From assembly GCA_945900685.1 (NCBI GenBank), contig CAMDJS010000007.1, forward strand, positions 1 through 38,634: DNA of 38,634 nucleotides. Direction: 5' to 3'. Positions 16,818 to 25,233 of the stretch are shown in pieces. The notes below the pieces were generated by a model. The model made no database searches. It had not been told where the DNA came from and was given only the letters and a program-made list of their open reading frames with translations. The stretch is from Bordetella parapertussis. Its GTDB lineage: Bacteria; Pseudomonadota; Gammaproteobacteria; Burkholderiales; Burkholderiaceae_C. A program made the translations under genes and the position numbers. Position 1 is the first letter of the stretch. Every line of letters begins with the position of its first letter.

Positions 16818-17576
16818 ATGAAACCGTTTATCTCAGTCATCATCACCAGCCATTACCGGGCTCGCGAGTTATCGCGCGCCTTGGACTCGGTGGTCTCCCA
16901 AGAATTCAGGGATTTTGAAATTGTTTTGTGTACCGACGAAGGTTCTATCGACACCAAACAAACGGCTACTGAAAAACTCAGGGAAACAGATATATTTATT
17001 TCGATACCTGGCATTAAGGGGCCCGCTGAACTGCGAAACATTGGCATGCAACTGGCCAGAGGCAAATGGATATGTTTTTTGGATGATGACGATTCATTCA
17101 ACAGTGATTATTTTATAAACTGCTCGAAATATTTAATTGACAGGTCCAATTTATACTATTTTAATTACCATAATATATTTGGATTTAACGAACACACCCG
17201 AATTGCCAACAAAATAGAGGCTGTCGATAATTCTTTCTTGAAAAGTGATTACTTGTATATTGGCAATTACATACCTATCGGATCCTTTTTTATTGACAGA
17301 CTAGTGGCCAAGCAACATTTATTCGATGCACACTTGGCAAGCCACGAAGACTGGGATTGGATGTTGTCTTTGAAAATGCGGGAACAAATACAATTTTTGC
17401 ACCATGCAGCTTATGGCATGAATATATTTAACACTGAGAATGCCTCCAGAAATACGTCAGCCGATCGGCAAAAGAGGCATAAGAATGATTATGCTTATAT
17501 ATTCACAAAATGGCCAACTTATATTGGTGAAGTTGAAAAGCAGAGAGATTTGATTTTAAACAACTGGAATATTTAA
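16818..17576 (+). CDS. Family 2 glycosyltransferase
   Basis: The 252-residue protein has the GT-A start ISVIITSHYRARELSRALDSVVSQEFRDFEIV, shown here as the usual nucleotide-sugar binding strand and helix. It also has PAELRNIGMQLARGKW and the metal-binding acidic cluster FLDDDDSF near residues 92-99. It should transfer a sugar from a nucleotide donor in the cytoplasm; acceptor and donor cannot be read. The start at 16818 is used because homology begins there and the sigma-54 promoter leaves a normal leader. The upstream in-frame ATG at 16746 would lie before that promoter. The coding sequence becomes AT-rich from here on. It runs divergently from pseB and converges on the GT/methyltransferase fusion. 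Confidence 0.85.
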   Translation: MKPFISVIITSHYRARELSRALDSVVSQEFRDFEIVLCTDEGSIDTKQTATEKLRETDIFISIPGIKGPAELRNIGMQLARGKWICFLDDDDSFNSDYFINCSKYLIDRSNLYYFNYHNIFGFNEHTRIANKIEAVDNSFLKSDYLYIGNYIPIGSFFIDRLVAKQHLFDAHLASHEDWDWMLSLKMREQIQFLHHAAYGMNIFNTENASRNTSADRQKRHKNDYAYIFTKWPTYIGEVEKQRDLILNNWNI

Positions 17577-17621
17577 GTTTAACTTATTAGTAATACTTGA
17601 AAATACAATAAAACATTTACT

Positions 17622-19100
17622 TTAACGATTTTGAATCAAGAAATGATTACCTTGCAATTTTTCAAAATCTGTTAACAAACGTTTTTTTAGGATAACATGC
17701 ATTGAATCAACCGCTCTTGGCATACGTAAAATATTTTCAAATTCATCACCATTAATTTCTAATGATTTACCATAATCACTTAATATATATTCAATTGATA
17801 TCATATCGAATCGCGCATCTTTCCACCCAATATACCAAAACCAATCAGTATAATATAGCCAACTTTTCTCATTAAAAGCTCGTAAATGAGTTGGATCCTG
17901 CCAAGCACCATATGATAGATCATAAGGAACTATGATATTCATTATTCCACCATCTATTAACAAATCTTTACAATTACCGATGAAGCTAACTAAATCCAAA
18001 ACATGCTCAAGCACATCGTGAACAATAATTTCATGAAAATAGTTTTGAGGTAATTTTCTTTTGCCAAATCTTTCTGATTCAATTTCTATATCAAATAATA
18101 TTAAATTTGACAAGTCAACAATCATATCTGGCTTACATATTGGATTTATATCCACATTCAAATAGATTGGATTCCATGATTTACCGCTACCAATATTAAT
18201 AATTAATGGAAGTTGTGGAATGTAACATGACTCATTTATTAAATCAAGAAGAATATATGATTGATCAACCTTACAAAAATATTCATATCCTTTTAGTTCA
18301 AAATTCTTTCTTTTAGATTCGTCAGTTAATAAATCGATGCATGTAGATACAATTTCGTTGTACGGGACACCACAGATAATCTCTTTTAATTCATCATCAA
18401 TTTCTGTATCAATATCTACCTCACTTACTATACAAATTTTATTAGAAAGAAGATAAGATAATCGAACAATTTCAAGGATTTTGGACTCGTAATAATGGAT
18501 ATTGAGAACTATTTTCGAGCGCGCTATATACTTATCTCTTTCTACGCCATATGAATTTTTCAGCATTACCACGTTAAAACCGCAATGAATTAATTTGTCT
18601 AAAATAAATTGTCTTCTGCTATTAAGAGCACCGTAAAATAATACGTCTATATCCTTTATTACTTCAGTCTGTATTCTTGTAATTTCTGGTGCATGCCCTA
18701 TTTTGAAAAATTGAATATTATTACCAGGAATATTTTTTAATTTTTCAATATTTTTTTTACTATAATCCCAAACAGTAAAATGTTTAATCTGCTCGTAAAA
18801 TGTGAGCGGAATTATTTTTGAATCATCAGTTATTTGTTCTGAATTAAATATTATAGAATTTATTGGTATGTTTTTATAGTTATCCACAAAAAAACTAAAA
18901 AATATAATATTTACGCCAGCAAGTATTACTTCATTTTCAGCAATATCTACTTCAATTCCAAGTCTTTTAAAGCTATAAAATAATAAATCTATTAAATCAG
19001 ACATTGAATTAAGATCTGAAAATCCAGCTGGTTTAATGATTACTAAACGAACTTTCTTCCACCAATGTGGAACTTGATGCTTTAAATCAGTATTCTTCAT
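17622..19100 (-). CDS. Two-domain protein: GT-B-like glycosyltransferase fused to SAM methyltransferase
   Basis: The 492-residue protein has two readable parts. Residues about 15-300 resemble a GT-B type glycosyltransferase: a Rossmann-like half, DVLFYGALNSRRQFILDKL, and a SYLLSNKICIVSE segment, as in families of phage and capsule transferases. From about residue 305 a class I methyltransferase follows. It has motif I IINIGSGKSW, the acidic DIN loop, the VDLSNL segment, and the motif VHDVLEHVLD typical of the methyltransferase 11 group, then PYDLSYGAWQDPTHLRAF. Such fusions add and then methylate a sugar. The gene is strongly AT-rich, unlike the flagellar genes, and suggests horizontal acquisition. 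It starts 7 bases after the preceding glycosyltransferase gene and belongs to the group led by the radical SAM gene. Confidence 0.75.
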   Translation of the reverse strand: MKNTDLKHQVPHWWKKVRLVIIKPAGFSDLNSMSDLIDLLFYSFKRLGIEVDIAENEVILAGVNIIFFSFFVDNYKNIPINSIIFNSEQITDDSKIIPLTFYEQIKHFTVWDYSKKNIEKLKNIPGNNIQFFKIGHAPEITRIQTEVIKDIDVLFYGALNSRRQFILDKLIHCGFNVVMLKNSYGVERDKYIARSKIVLNIHYYESKILEIVRLSYLLSNKICIVSEVDIDTEIDDELKEIICGVPYNEIVSTCIDLLTDESKRKNFELKGYEYFCKVDQSYILLDLINESCYIPQLPLIINIGSGKSWNPIYLNVDINPICKPDMIVDLSNLILFDIEIESERFGKRKLPQNYFHEIIVHDVLEHVLDLVSFIGNCKDLLIDGGIMNIIVPYDLSYGAWQDPTHLRAFNEKSWLYYTDWFWYIGWKDARFDMISIEYILSDYGKSLEINGDEFENILRMPRAVDSMHVILKKRLLTDFEKLQGNHFLIQNR

Positions 19101-19107
19101 TTTTATG

Positions 19108-20040
19108 TCAGATAGATTTATTTTTGAAGTAAATAATCAATTCATTAATTTCTTTATCAAAAGATTCTAAAATATTTATTCTAGCTAGATCTCTAAATTC
19201 AAAATCATCCTCTATTAAACCAATTCTTTCACAATTCAAATCCAATTCGTTTATTTTAATTTCATCGCCATGAACCGCATAATTCATTCCAAAATTAAAT
19301 AAATGCGTGTAGTTCAATTCATAATTATTACTTCTAATATGTTGTGCCATTATTTCCCAATGAAATCCTTCCCCTTCTTTTCGATCTATTTTTAATGAAA
19401 AACTATGACTCCCAAGTAATACTTTTCTGATTACTTGCTTAGCACTTCTAATTGGCACATGCATTAACTGCAATGGAAGAATTGGAATGCTTGTAATATT
19501 AACATTTGGATTAGTAGCGTGATGATTTCCCATTTCAATTGTACAATTCAGTGCGTAATTATTACTTATAAATATTTTATAGAATTGATTATATTCAATT
19601 TTTCTCTTTTTAAAAATTGAATATAAAGGCGCTGAAATATTGAAATAGTCACTAGATTCTGGAACATATGTACTCCAAGGTATATAAGCTATTCCATATA
19701 ATGAAACTGTATCTAATATTATTTTTTTGAAATCAAACGAATTTTCAATTGATATGAATTCATCAGCATCTAATGGCATAATAACATCATATAAATTTAA
19801 TTTAGCAATACGTCTGACTTCAGATGAAGTTTCAATGGATTGATTGTATGCCTTATCAGTAATTATTCTGTAGCTTATATTATATCCTTTTGCTAGCATT
19901 AAATTGATAATTTTTAGTGTATTATCATTGCTCATATGATCCAAAAAATAAATGTGATCAAAAAATCTTGAATTTATTTTAATAAATAATTCAATTATGT
20001 CGCACTCATTTTTAACCATCGCAACTGCTGCAAATTTCAT
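19108..20040 (-). CDS. Glycosyltransferase family 2-like protein
   Basis: The 310-residue protein starts FAAVAMVKNECDIIELFIKIN, the opening of the Glyco_tranf_2_4/GT92-like group. It continues with FLDHMSNDNT and a PLDADEFI motif (about residues 93-100) that supplies the metal-binding acidic residues. A later MGNHHATNP histidine-rich segment is also typical of this group. The substrate is unknown. The gene is AT-rich and lies between the radical SAM gene (39 bases upstream) and the GT/methyltransferase fusion, all in one direction. It most likely helps build the variable part of a surface glycan or the flagellin glycan. Confidence 0.8.
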   Translation of the reverse strand: MKFAAVAMVKNECDIIELFIKINSRFFDHIYFLDHMSNDNTLKIINLMLAKGYNISYRIITDKAYNQSIETSSEVRRIAKLNLYDVIMPLDADEFISIENSFDFKKIILDTVSLYGIAYIPWSTYVPESSDYFNISAPLYSIFKKRKIEYNQFYKIFISNNYALNCTIEMGNHHATNPNVNITSIPILPLQLMHVPIRSAKQVIRKVLLGSHSFSLKIDRKEGEGFHWEIMAQHIRSNNYELNYTHLFNFGMNYAVHGDEIKINELDLNCERIGLIEDDFEFRDLARINILESFDKEINELIIYFKNKSI

Positions 20041-20079
20041 GATGATCTTTAGTTTTTTTATCTGTTAATTTTATTAATT

Positions 20080-20919
20080 TTAAGCTGCAACTGCTCTTTC
20101 GCAATTTCTACATATCGATTCTGTACAACTAGATTTTGAATTTGATAATATTAATTTGTTCATACTATTTGAATTATAAATTTCATTATAATTTTGCTTT
20201 AATAAATTTCCTATCACATGTTTTTTTCCGTAATCCATACAACATAAAAGAACACTGCCATCAGGTAGCAATACATTTTGATCATATTTATCTGTGAATG
20301 AGCATTTTATTGCTCCTTTAATATTTTTTACTATATTTATATTTTGATCTAACACCTGATTATTATTTAGTGATCCTGCTCTATCATGTGCATTGAAATT
20401 TATCAAAAAATCATTAAGCGATACCAATAATGGATCGAGTTTTTTTTCAGAATCCATTGTAATAAATTGAAAATCTACTATTATTTTTTTATTGTATAAA
20501 TCAATAAAGTTGTTTAATGCAAAAATCCATTCATCATCAATTTTCAGCCCCTTCATATTTTTATTGTTATCTTGTAGGTGAATACAGATTACTCTAATTG
20601 ATTTTGCAAATTTTAATAAAAGACTGTGGACTCTTTCTGCTATTTCTTTATTCATTCCATATAAAGTAGAGTATATTGCGACTTCATACCCATTTTCTAA
20701 GGTATGTTCAAGCATATCTGTGCATTCTTTATTTGCCCATGGGTCAGACATTCCACTAAAATCAATTCTGACATTCTTTGGAATTTTCGATAACATCAAT
20801 TGATAGTTTTTCAATGATAAATATTTATCTCCCGTATAGTTTTTTACCAATTTATCTTGAGGACAAAATGAACATAATATTGGGCAACCTATCATTGTTG
20901 TGATTTCAAGAGTCGGCAT
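20080..20919 (-). CDS. Radical SAM/SPASM domain protein
   Basis: The 279-residue product has the radical SAM cluster motif C-x3-C-x2-C (CPILCSFC, residues 12-19). It also has a C-terminal SPASM-type cysteine set: CSFTDK, GSVLLCCMDYGKKHVIGNL, and the C-x4-C-x2-C ending CTESICRNC. It should therefore bind a catalytic 4Fe-4S cluster and at least one auxiliary cluster. Relatives occur in glycan clusters and in peptide modification; the substrate here is not evident. The start at 20919 is preferred because AGGAA lies six bases upstream, inside the codons of the longer alternative starting at 20934. A sigma-54 promoter match ends 33 bases upstream. The gene is AT-rich and heads a three-gene group. 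Confidence 0.82.
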   Translation of the reverse strand: MPTLEITTMIGCPILCSFCPQDKLVKNYTGDKYLSLKNYQLMLSKIPKNVRIDFSGMSDPWANKECTDMLEHTLENGYEVAIYSTLYGMNKEIAERVHSLLLKFAKSIRVICIHLQDNNKNMKGLKIDDEWIFALNNFIDLYNKKIIVDFQFITMDSEKKLDPLLVSLNDFLINFNAHDRAGSLNNNQVLDQNINIVKNIKGAIKCSFTDKYDQNVLLPDGSVLLCCMDYGKKHVIGNLLKQNYNEIYNSNSMNKLILSNSKSSCTESICRNCERAVAA

Positions 20920-20951
20920 TTTGTTTCCTATCATTTATATCCCAACACTAA

Positions 20952-20967
20952 AGCAATTAATGCGCCA
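20952..20967 (-). promoter_or_regulatory. Sigma-54 promoter of the radical SAM gene group
   Basis: The minus strand reads TGGCGCATTAATTGCT. It has one mismatch to consensus (G for A in the -24 element) and a perfect -12 element. It ends 33 bases from the ATG at 20919. It shares a 181-base divergent gap with the pseC promoter match on the other strand. Confidence 0.68.
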
Positions 20968-21040
20968 GATATCTATAAAATTTTTATTTTATTAGTATTT
21001 TTTTTCATTGACTGAAAATCTGCTTATTTAACTAAGCACC

Positions 21041-21056
21041 TGGTCTGCAAATTGCT
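21041..21056 (+). promoter_or_regulatory. Probable sigma-54 promoter of the pseC operon
   Basis: The plus strand reads TGGTCTGCAAATTGCT. The invariant GG and GC pairs are correctly spaced and the -12 element is perfect. The -24 element departs at positions 4-6 (TCT for CAC), of which two are allowed pyrimidine changes. It ends 44 bases before the pseC ATG, the same spacing as at flagellin and pseB. Confidence 0.6.
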
Positions 21057-21100
21057 TAACAAAGGCATTCCAGTCAACGTTAACGATTTACGGACAAGCC

Positions 21101-22303
21101 ATGAAAAAGATTCCTTACGGCAGACAGCAGGTTTCTGAGGAAGACATACAAGCAGTAGTGAATGTCATGCGCTCAGATTTCTTGACACAGGGTCCTGTGG
21201 TGCCTGCATTTGAATCCGCCGTGGCAACTTATTGCCAAGCGCGGCACGGTGTTGCCGTCAGCAATGCCACTGCAGGATTGCATCTTGCCTGTCTTGCGCT
21301 GGGATTGGGCAAAGGCGATCTGCTGTGGACCAGCCCCATCACGTTTGTGGCTTCTGCCAATTGCGCTTTGTATTGCGGTGCTGAAGTTGATTTTGTGGAC
21401 ATCGATCCACGTTCATTCAATATGTGTCCGATTGAATTGGAAAAGAAACTTGAGATTGCCAAACAAAAAGGGCGACTGCCCAAAATAGTTATTCCAGTGC
21501 ATATGTGCGGCCAATCGTGTGACATGCAGGCTATTTACGCGCTTTCTCAAAAGTATGGTTTCAAAATCATTGAAGATGGCTCGCATGCCATAGGCGCTCG
21601 CTACAAAGGCGAACCTGTCGGTAATGGGAAATACAGCGACATGACGGTTTTCAGCTTTCATCCCGTCAAGATCATCACCACTGGAGAAGGCGGTATGGTG
21701 ATGACGAACAATGCCGTTCATGCCAAAAATTTGATGCGCCTGAGGAGCCATGGCATCTCCAGCGATCCTTCAGACATGGTCGAACATCCTGGTGACCAAA
21801 TATGGAATTACCAGCAGTTGCAATTGGGTTTTAACTACCGAATGACTGAACTTCAAGCTGCGCTTGGCATGTCGCAGTTAAAACAACTCGACTCATTTGT
21901 CAACAAGCGGCATTCCATTGCCGCCATGTACGACAAATTGCTCGGTGGCTTGCCCCTACAAACCCCGTGGCAGCATCCAGACAGTTATTCAAGCTATCAC
22001 CTATACCCCATACAAATTGCGCCGAGCGGATCGACCATATCTCAGCAAAAAATTTACCAAGCCATGCATCTTGAGGGTATTCAAGCCAATCTTCATTACA
22101 TCCCTGTTTATTTGCAACCTTTTTATGCAGCAATGGGATTCAAGCCTGGCTACTGCCCGCATGCTGAAAACTACTACAAGCAAACCATCAGTATCCCGAT
22201 GTTTTCCTGCATGACAAACGAACAACAAAGCCATGTGATCCATACTTTGAGCAAAGCCTTAGCAGGACAGTCTCGAAGAAAAAAAGAAAAAGTGATCATG
22301 TGA
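21101..22303 (+). CDS. pseC: UDP-4-amino-4,6-dideoxy-N-acetyl-beta-L-altrosamine transaminase PseC
   Basis: PseC is the PLP-dependent aminotransferase of the second step of pseudaminic acid synthesis, acting on the PseB product with glutamate as the amino donor. The 400-residue protein is a DegT/DnrJ/EryC1-family enzyme. It has VSNATAGLHLACLAL, the strand IIEDGSHAIGA, and the PLP lysine at about residue 190 in SFHPVKIITTGEGGM. It has the family's usual C-terminal Y-HLYPIQI and HYIPVYLQPFY elements. The length is slightly above typical because of a basic tail. It is the first gene of a tight plus-strand operon, with pseF beginning 13 bases downstream. Confidence 0.95.
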   Translation: MKKIPYGRQQVSEEDIQAVVNVMRSDFLTQGPVVPAFESAVATYCQARHGVAVSNATAGLHLACLALGLGKGDLLWTSPITFVASANCALYCGAEVDFVDIDPRSFNMCPIELEKKLEIAKQKGRLPKIVIPVHMCGQSCDMQAIYALSQKYGFKIIEDGSHAIGARYKGEPVGNGKYSDMTVFSFHPVKIITTGEGGMVMTNNAVHAKNLMRLRSHGISSDPSDMVEHPGDQIWNYQQLQLGFNYRMTELQAALGMSQLKQLDSFVNKRHSIAAMYDKLLGGLPLQTPWQHPDSYSSYHLYPIQIAPSGSTISQQKIYQAMHLEGIQANLHYIPVYLQPFYAAMGFKPGYCPHAENYYKQTISIPMFSCMTNEQQSHVIHTLSKALAGQSRRKKEKVIM

Positions 22304-22316
22304 TCCAAAGAGAATC

Positions 22317-23015
22317 ATGAACATTGCCATCATTCCTGCGCGCGGTGAAAGCCAGCGAATTCCTCGAAAAAATATCAAGCCATTTCATGGACAACCCATG
22401 TTGGCTTGGTCGATCAAGGCTGCACTGGAAAGTGGTTGTTTTCACAAAGTCATCGTATCTACAGATGATGATGAAATCGCAATGGTTGCCAGAAACAATG
22501 GAGCAGAAACACCCTTTGTGAGGCCAGCTGAATTGAGCGATCACCTCACGGGAACCAATGCGGTCATGCTGCACGCGCTCCATTGGCTTTTAAACGCGGG
22601 TTATTCACCCGAGGCGGTTTGCTGTATTTATGCCACCGCACCATTTATACAGGCCGGTGACCTCTTAAACGGTTTGCAATTACTGAATTCACAAAAGTTG
22701 GACTATGCATTCAGTGCCACCAGTTATGGCTTTCCCATTCAACGAGCATTCCGTGTGAATCCATCGGGCCGAGTTGAAATGTGCCAACCTGAACATCTCT
22801 ACACACGCTCACAGGACTTAGAAGAAACATTTCATGATGCGGGTCAATTTTATTGGGGAACCCAGCACGCATGGCTGCATTCCAAACCCATTTTTTCTCT
22901 CAACGCTGCCCCTTTGTTGTTACCAAGGCACAGAGTCCAAGATATTGATACACCGCAAGATTGGCTTCAGGCGGAACAACTGTTTGCCATTTTGCCAAAG
23001 AACACACAAGCATAA
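22317..23015 (+). CDS. pseF: CMP-pseudaminic acid cytidylyltransferase PseF
   Basis: PseF activates pseudaminic acid with CTP, the last step of the pathway. The 232-residue protein has the CMP-nonulosonate synthetase start IIPARGESQRIPRKNIKPF (residues 4-22), the STDDDEIA motif, the CCIYATAPF strand, and DAGQFYWG near the end, which is typical for PseF. Length matches the family. An AAAGAGAA ribosome-binding site lies just upstream. It follows pseC by 13 bases and precedes the methylase by 10 bases. Confidence 0.95.
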   Translation: MNIAIIPARGESQRIPRKNIKPFHGQPMLAWSIKAALESGCFHKVIVSTDDDEIAMVARNNGAETPFVRPAELSDHLTGTNAVMLHALHWLLNAGYSPEAVCCIYATAPFIQAGDLLNGLQLLNSQKLDYAFSATSYGFPIQRAFRVNPSGRVEMCQPEHLYTRSQDLEETFHDAGQFYWGTQHAWLHSKPIFSLNAAPLLLPRHRVQDIDTPQDWLQAEQLFAILPKNTQA

Positions 23016-23025
23016 AAGGTAAAAA

Positions 23026-23664
23026 ATGAACAACTCCAGTTACATAACGCCACAAGAACAATTTTGGGCTGGCGAATTCGGCACAGCCTATATTGAACGC
23101 AATCAAGGTGATGCCTTGCTTGCTTCGAATATCAATTTCTTTACCAAGGCTTTACAGCACACACGCAACTTGAAAAGTTGCATGGAGTTTGGTGCCAATA
23201 TTGGCATGAATATCAAAGCATTGAATCTCATTTTTCCCGGCCTACAAGCGCATGGCATTGAGATCAATCAAGAGGCTGCAAACCAACTCGCCAATGTCAT
23301 TCCATCTGAGCACGTGTATCACCAATCTATTTTGGATTTTGAATCAGAAAAAGCATGGGATTTGACCTTGATCAAGGGCGTGCTGATTCACCTCAACCCA
23401 GACATACTTCCGCAGGTCTATGACAAATTAGTGAAAGCATGTGGTCGGTATTTGCTGGTCGCTGAATACTACAACACCTCGCCCGTCACCATCAACTACC
23501 GTGGGCATTCAGACCGTCTGTTCAAAAGAGATTTTGCAGGCGAGATCATGGACAGATACCCAGAAATGAAATTGAAAGATTACGGATTCAGCTATCGCAA
23601 GGATCCGAATTTCCCACAAGACGACATTACATGGTTTTTAATGGAAAAGGCAGACCACTCATGA
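23026..23664 (+). CDS. Pseudaminic acid biosynthesis-associated methylase
   Basis: The 212-residue protein resembles the methylases repeatedly found inside pseudaminic acid clusters. It begins with a QEQFWAGEFGTAYIERNQ segment, which characterises that group. SAM-binding motif I reads MEFGANIGMNI (about residues 53-63), with the acidic strand end GIEIN 20 residues later. The LIKGVLIHLNPD motif has the place of the post-II loop. It probably methylates the sugar or an intermediate, which would give an O- or N-methylated nonulosonic acid; the exact position cannot be read. It overlaps pseG by four bases (ATGA), so translation is coupled. Confidence 0.85.
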   Translation: MNNSSYITPQEQFWAGEFGTAYIERNQGDALLASNINFFTKALQHTRNLKSCMEFGANIGMNIKALNLIFPGLQAHGIEINQEAANQLANVIPSEHVYHQSILDFESEKAWDLTLIKGVLIHLNPDILPQVYDKLVKACGRYLLVAEYYNTSPVTINYRGHSDRLFKRDFAGEIMDRYPEMKLKDYGFSYRKDPNFPQDDITWFLMEKADHS

Positions 23665-24734
23665 AAGCATTGATTCGCACAGATGCATCGCTACACATCG
23701 GAAATGGCCATGTCATGCGCTGCATGTCGTTGGCCAAATCGCTGCAACAAGAAGGCGTAGAAACCGTGTTTATTTGCAGGCCATTGCAGGGCAATCTGAT
23801 TGATTATTTAAAAACGCAAGGCCTTAGTGTTTTGACGCTGTCCGAAACCACGTCATCAACAGAGGGACATGCCGAAAACACCATGTCGGAATGGCAAACA
23901 GATGCACAAGAGTGCATTGATTTATTGAACGGACAACACTTTGAATGGTTGATTGTTGACCACTATGGACTTGATGCCCGCTGGCATCAAATGATGCGCT
24001 CGCACTGCGGCCAAATCATGGTGATGGACGATTTGGCGAACCGCCCTCTTGATGCGGATGCATTGGTTGATCAAAACCCAGGCCGGGTTGCAACAGACTA
24101 CGATCACTGCCTGAAAGATGATGTTCCAAAATTCATCGGCCCTGACTATGCTTTGCTCAAACCTGAATTTGCAAATTTGCGGGCTGAGAGTTTGACAAGA
24201 CGACAAAGTGCAGATGTCAAACATATTTTGGTGAGCCTGGGTGGCGTAGATATCCACAACGTGACGCAGTCCGTGTTGCAAGCTTTGAATCACGCCGAAC
24301 TGCCAGACAACACCCAGATCACCGTCGTACTCGGTCAACATGCGCCATGGAAAAAAGAGGTGGCAAATGAATTAACGCGCATGTCACTTCCTACCCGTTT
24401 GATATCGCAGACTGAGCACATGGCCGAGCTGATGTTTGAAGCAGATGTGGCCATTGGTGCTGCGGGCACATCAGCACTTGAAAGATGTTGCATGGGTTTG
24501 CCAAGTCTGCAATTTGTGTTGGCCGACAACCAATTCACGGCTGCATCGGCATTGGATATGGCGGGAGCCGCCATCACTATCGCAGCAGCAGCTGATTTGA
24601 GAGAACCGGTCAGTCAAGCGTTAAAACATTTGATGACACCTAAACATCTGACGGACATGCAGACTGCAGCTGCCAGCATGGTGGATGGCAAGGGTTGCCA
24701 ACGCGTGGTGAATGAGGTGATGCATGTCGGATGA
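23661..24734 (+). CDS. pseG: UDP-2,4-diacetamido-2,4,6-trideoxy-beta-L-altropyranose hydrolase PseG
   Basis: PseG removes UDP from the diacetamido-trideoxy-altrose intermediate. The 357-residue protein is a GT-B fold hydrolase with the glycine-rich GNGHVMRCMSLA motif at about residues 14-25. It carries VDHYGLD and VMDDLANRPLDADALVDQN in the N-terminal half and ILVSLGGVD in the C-terminal half, followed by AIGAAGTSALERCCMGLPSL. The start at 23661 overlaps the methylase stop in an ATGA arrangement; an upstream in-frame ATG would only add an unrelated extension. It overlaps pseH by 11 bases. Confidence 0.94.
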   Translation: MKALIRTDASLHIGNGHVMRCMSLAKSLQQEGVETVFICRPLQGNLIDYLKTQGLSVLTLSETTSSTEGHAENTMSEWQTDAQECIDLLNGQHFEWLIVDHYGLDARWHQMMRSHCGQIMVMDDLANRPLDADALVDQNPGRVATDYDHCLKDDVPKFIGPDYALLKPEFANLRAESLTRRQSADVKHILVSLGGVDIHNVTQSVLQALNHAELPDNTQITVVLGQHAPWKKEVANELTRMSLPTRLISQTEHMAELMFEADVAIGAAGTSALERCCMGLPSLQFVLADNQFTAASALDMAGAAITIAAAADLREPVSQALKHLMTPKHLTDMQTAAASMVDGKGCQRVVNEVMHVG

Positions 24735-25233
24735 GTCAGTCACCATTCGCAAAATGCAAGCCAGCGATCTGGATGTTGTGCGCAGCTGGCGTAACCATTC
24801 GGATGTCCGGCTTCATATGCTCACACAACATGAAATCACACCCGAAGAGCATAGCCAATGGTTTGCTGCCGCTGAGAAAAATCCACTTAAACAAGTCATG
24901 CTGGTTTATGAAGAAAAAAAACCTTTGGGATTGGTTCATTTTTCAGCGGAGAAGAACGATGGCGTCATGGATTGGGGCTTTTACCTTGTCCCCCATTCAC
25001 CCAAAGGTTCTGGCAGCAAACTGGCGCGAAAAGCATTGAACTTTGCATTCAAGCAGCAAGGCTGGCACAAGGTCTGCGGACAAGTCATATCCACCAACAC
25101 GGCATCCAGACGATTTCATTTGAAAACGGGCTTCATGCTTGAAGGTGTCCTTCGCCAACAAGCCAAGATCAATCATGAATGGTTGTCCCTCTGGTGCTTT
25201 GGTTTGCTGGCCACTGATTGGGTATCACAATGA
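24724..25233 (+). CDS. pseH: UDP-4-amino-sugar N-acetyltransferase PseH
   Basis: PseH acetylates the 4-amino group of the PseC product using acetyl-CoA. The 169-residue protein is a GNAT acetyltransferase. It begins with IRKMQASDLDVVRSWRNHSDVR, which is typical of PseH. It has the acetyl-CoA binding segment around SPKGSGSKLARKALNFAF (about residues 96-113) and ends with NTASRRFHLKTGFMLEGVL. It overlaps pseG by 11 bases and pseI by four bases, so all three are translated together. Length is normal for the family. Confidence 0.93.
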   Translation: MSDESVTIRKMQASDLDVVRSWRNHSDVRLHMLTQHEITPEEHSQWFAAAEKNPLKQVMLVYEEKKPLGLVHFSAEKNDGVMDWGFYLVPHSPKGSGSKLARKALNFAFKQQGWHKVCGQVISTNTASRRFHLKTGFMLEGVLRQQAKINHEWLSLWCFGLLATDWVSQ

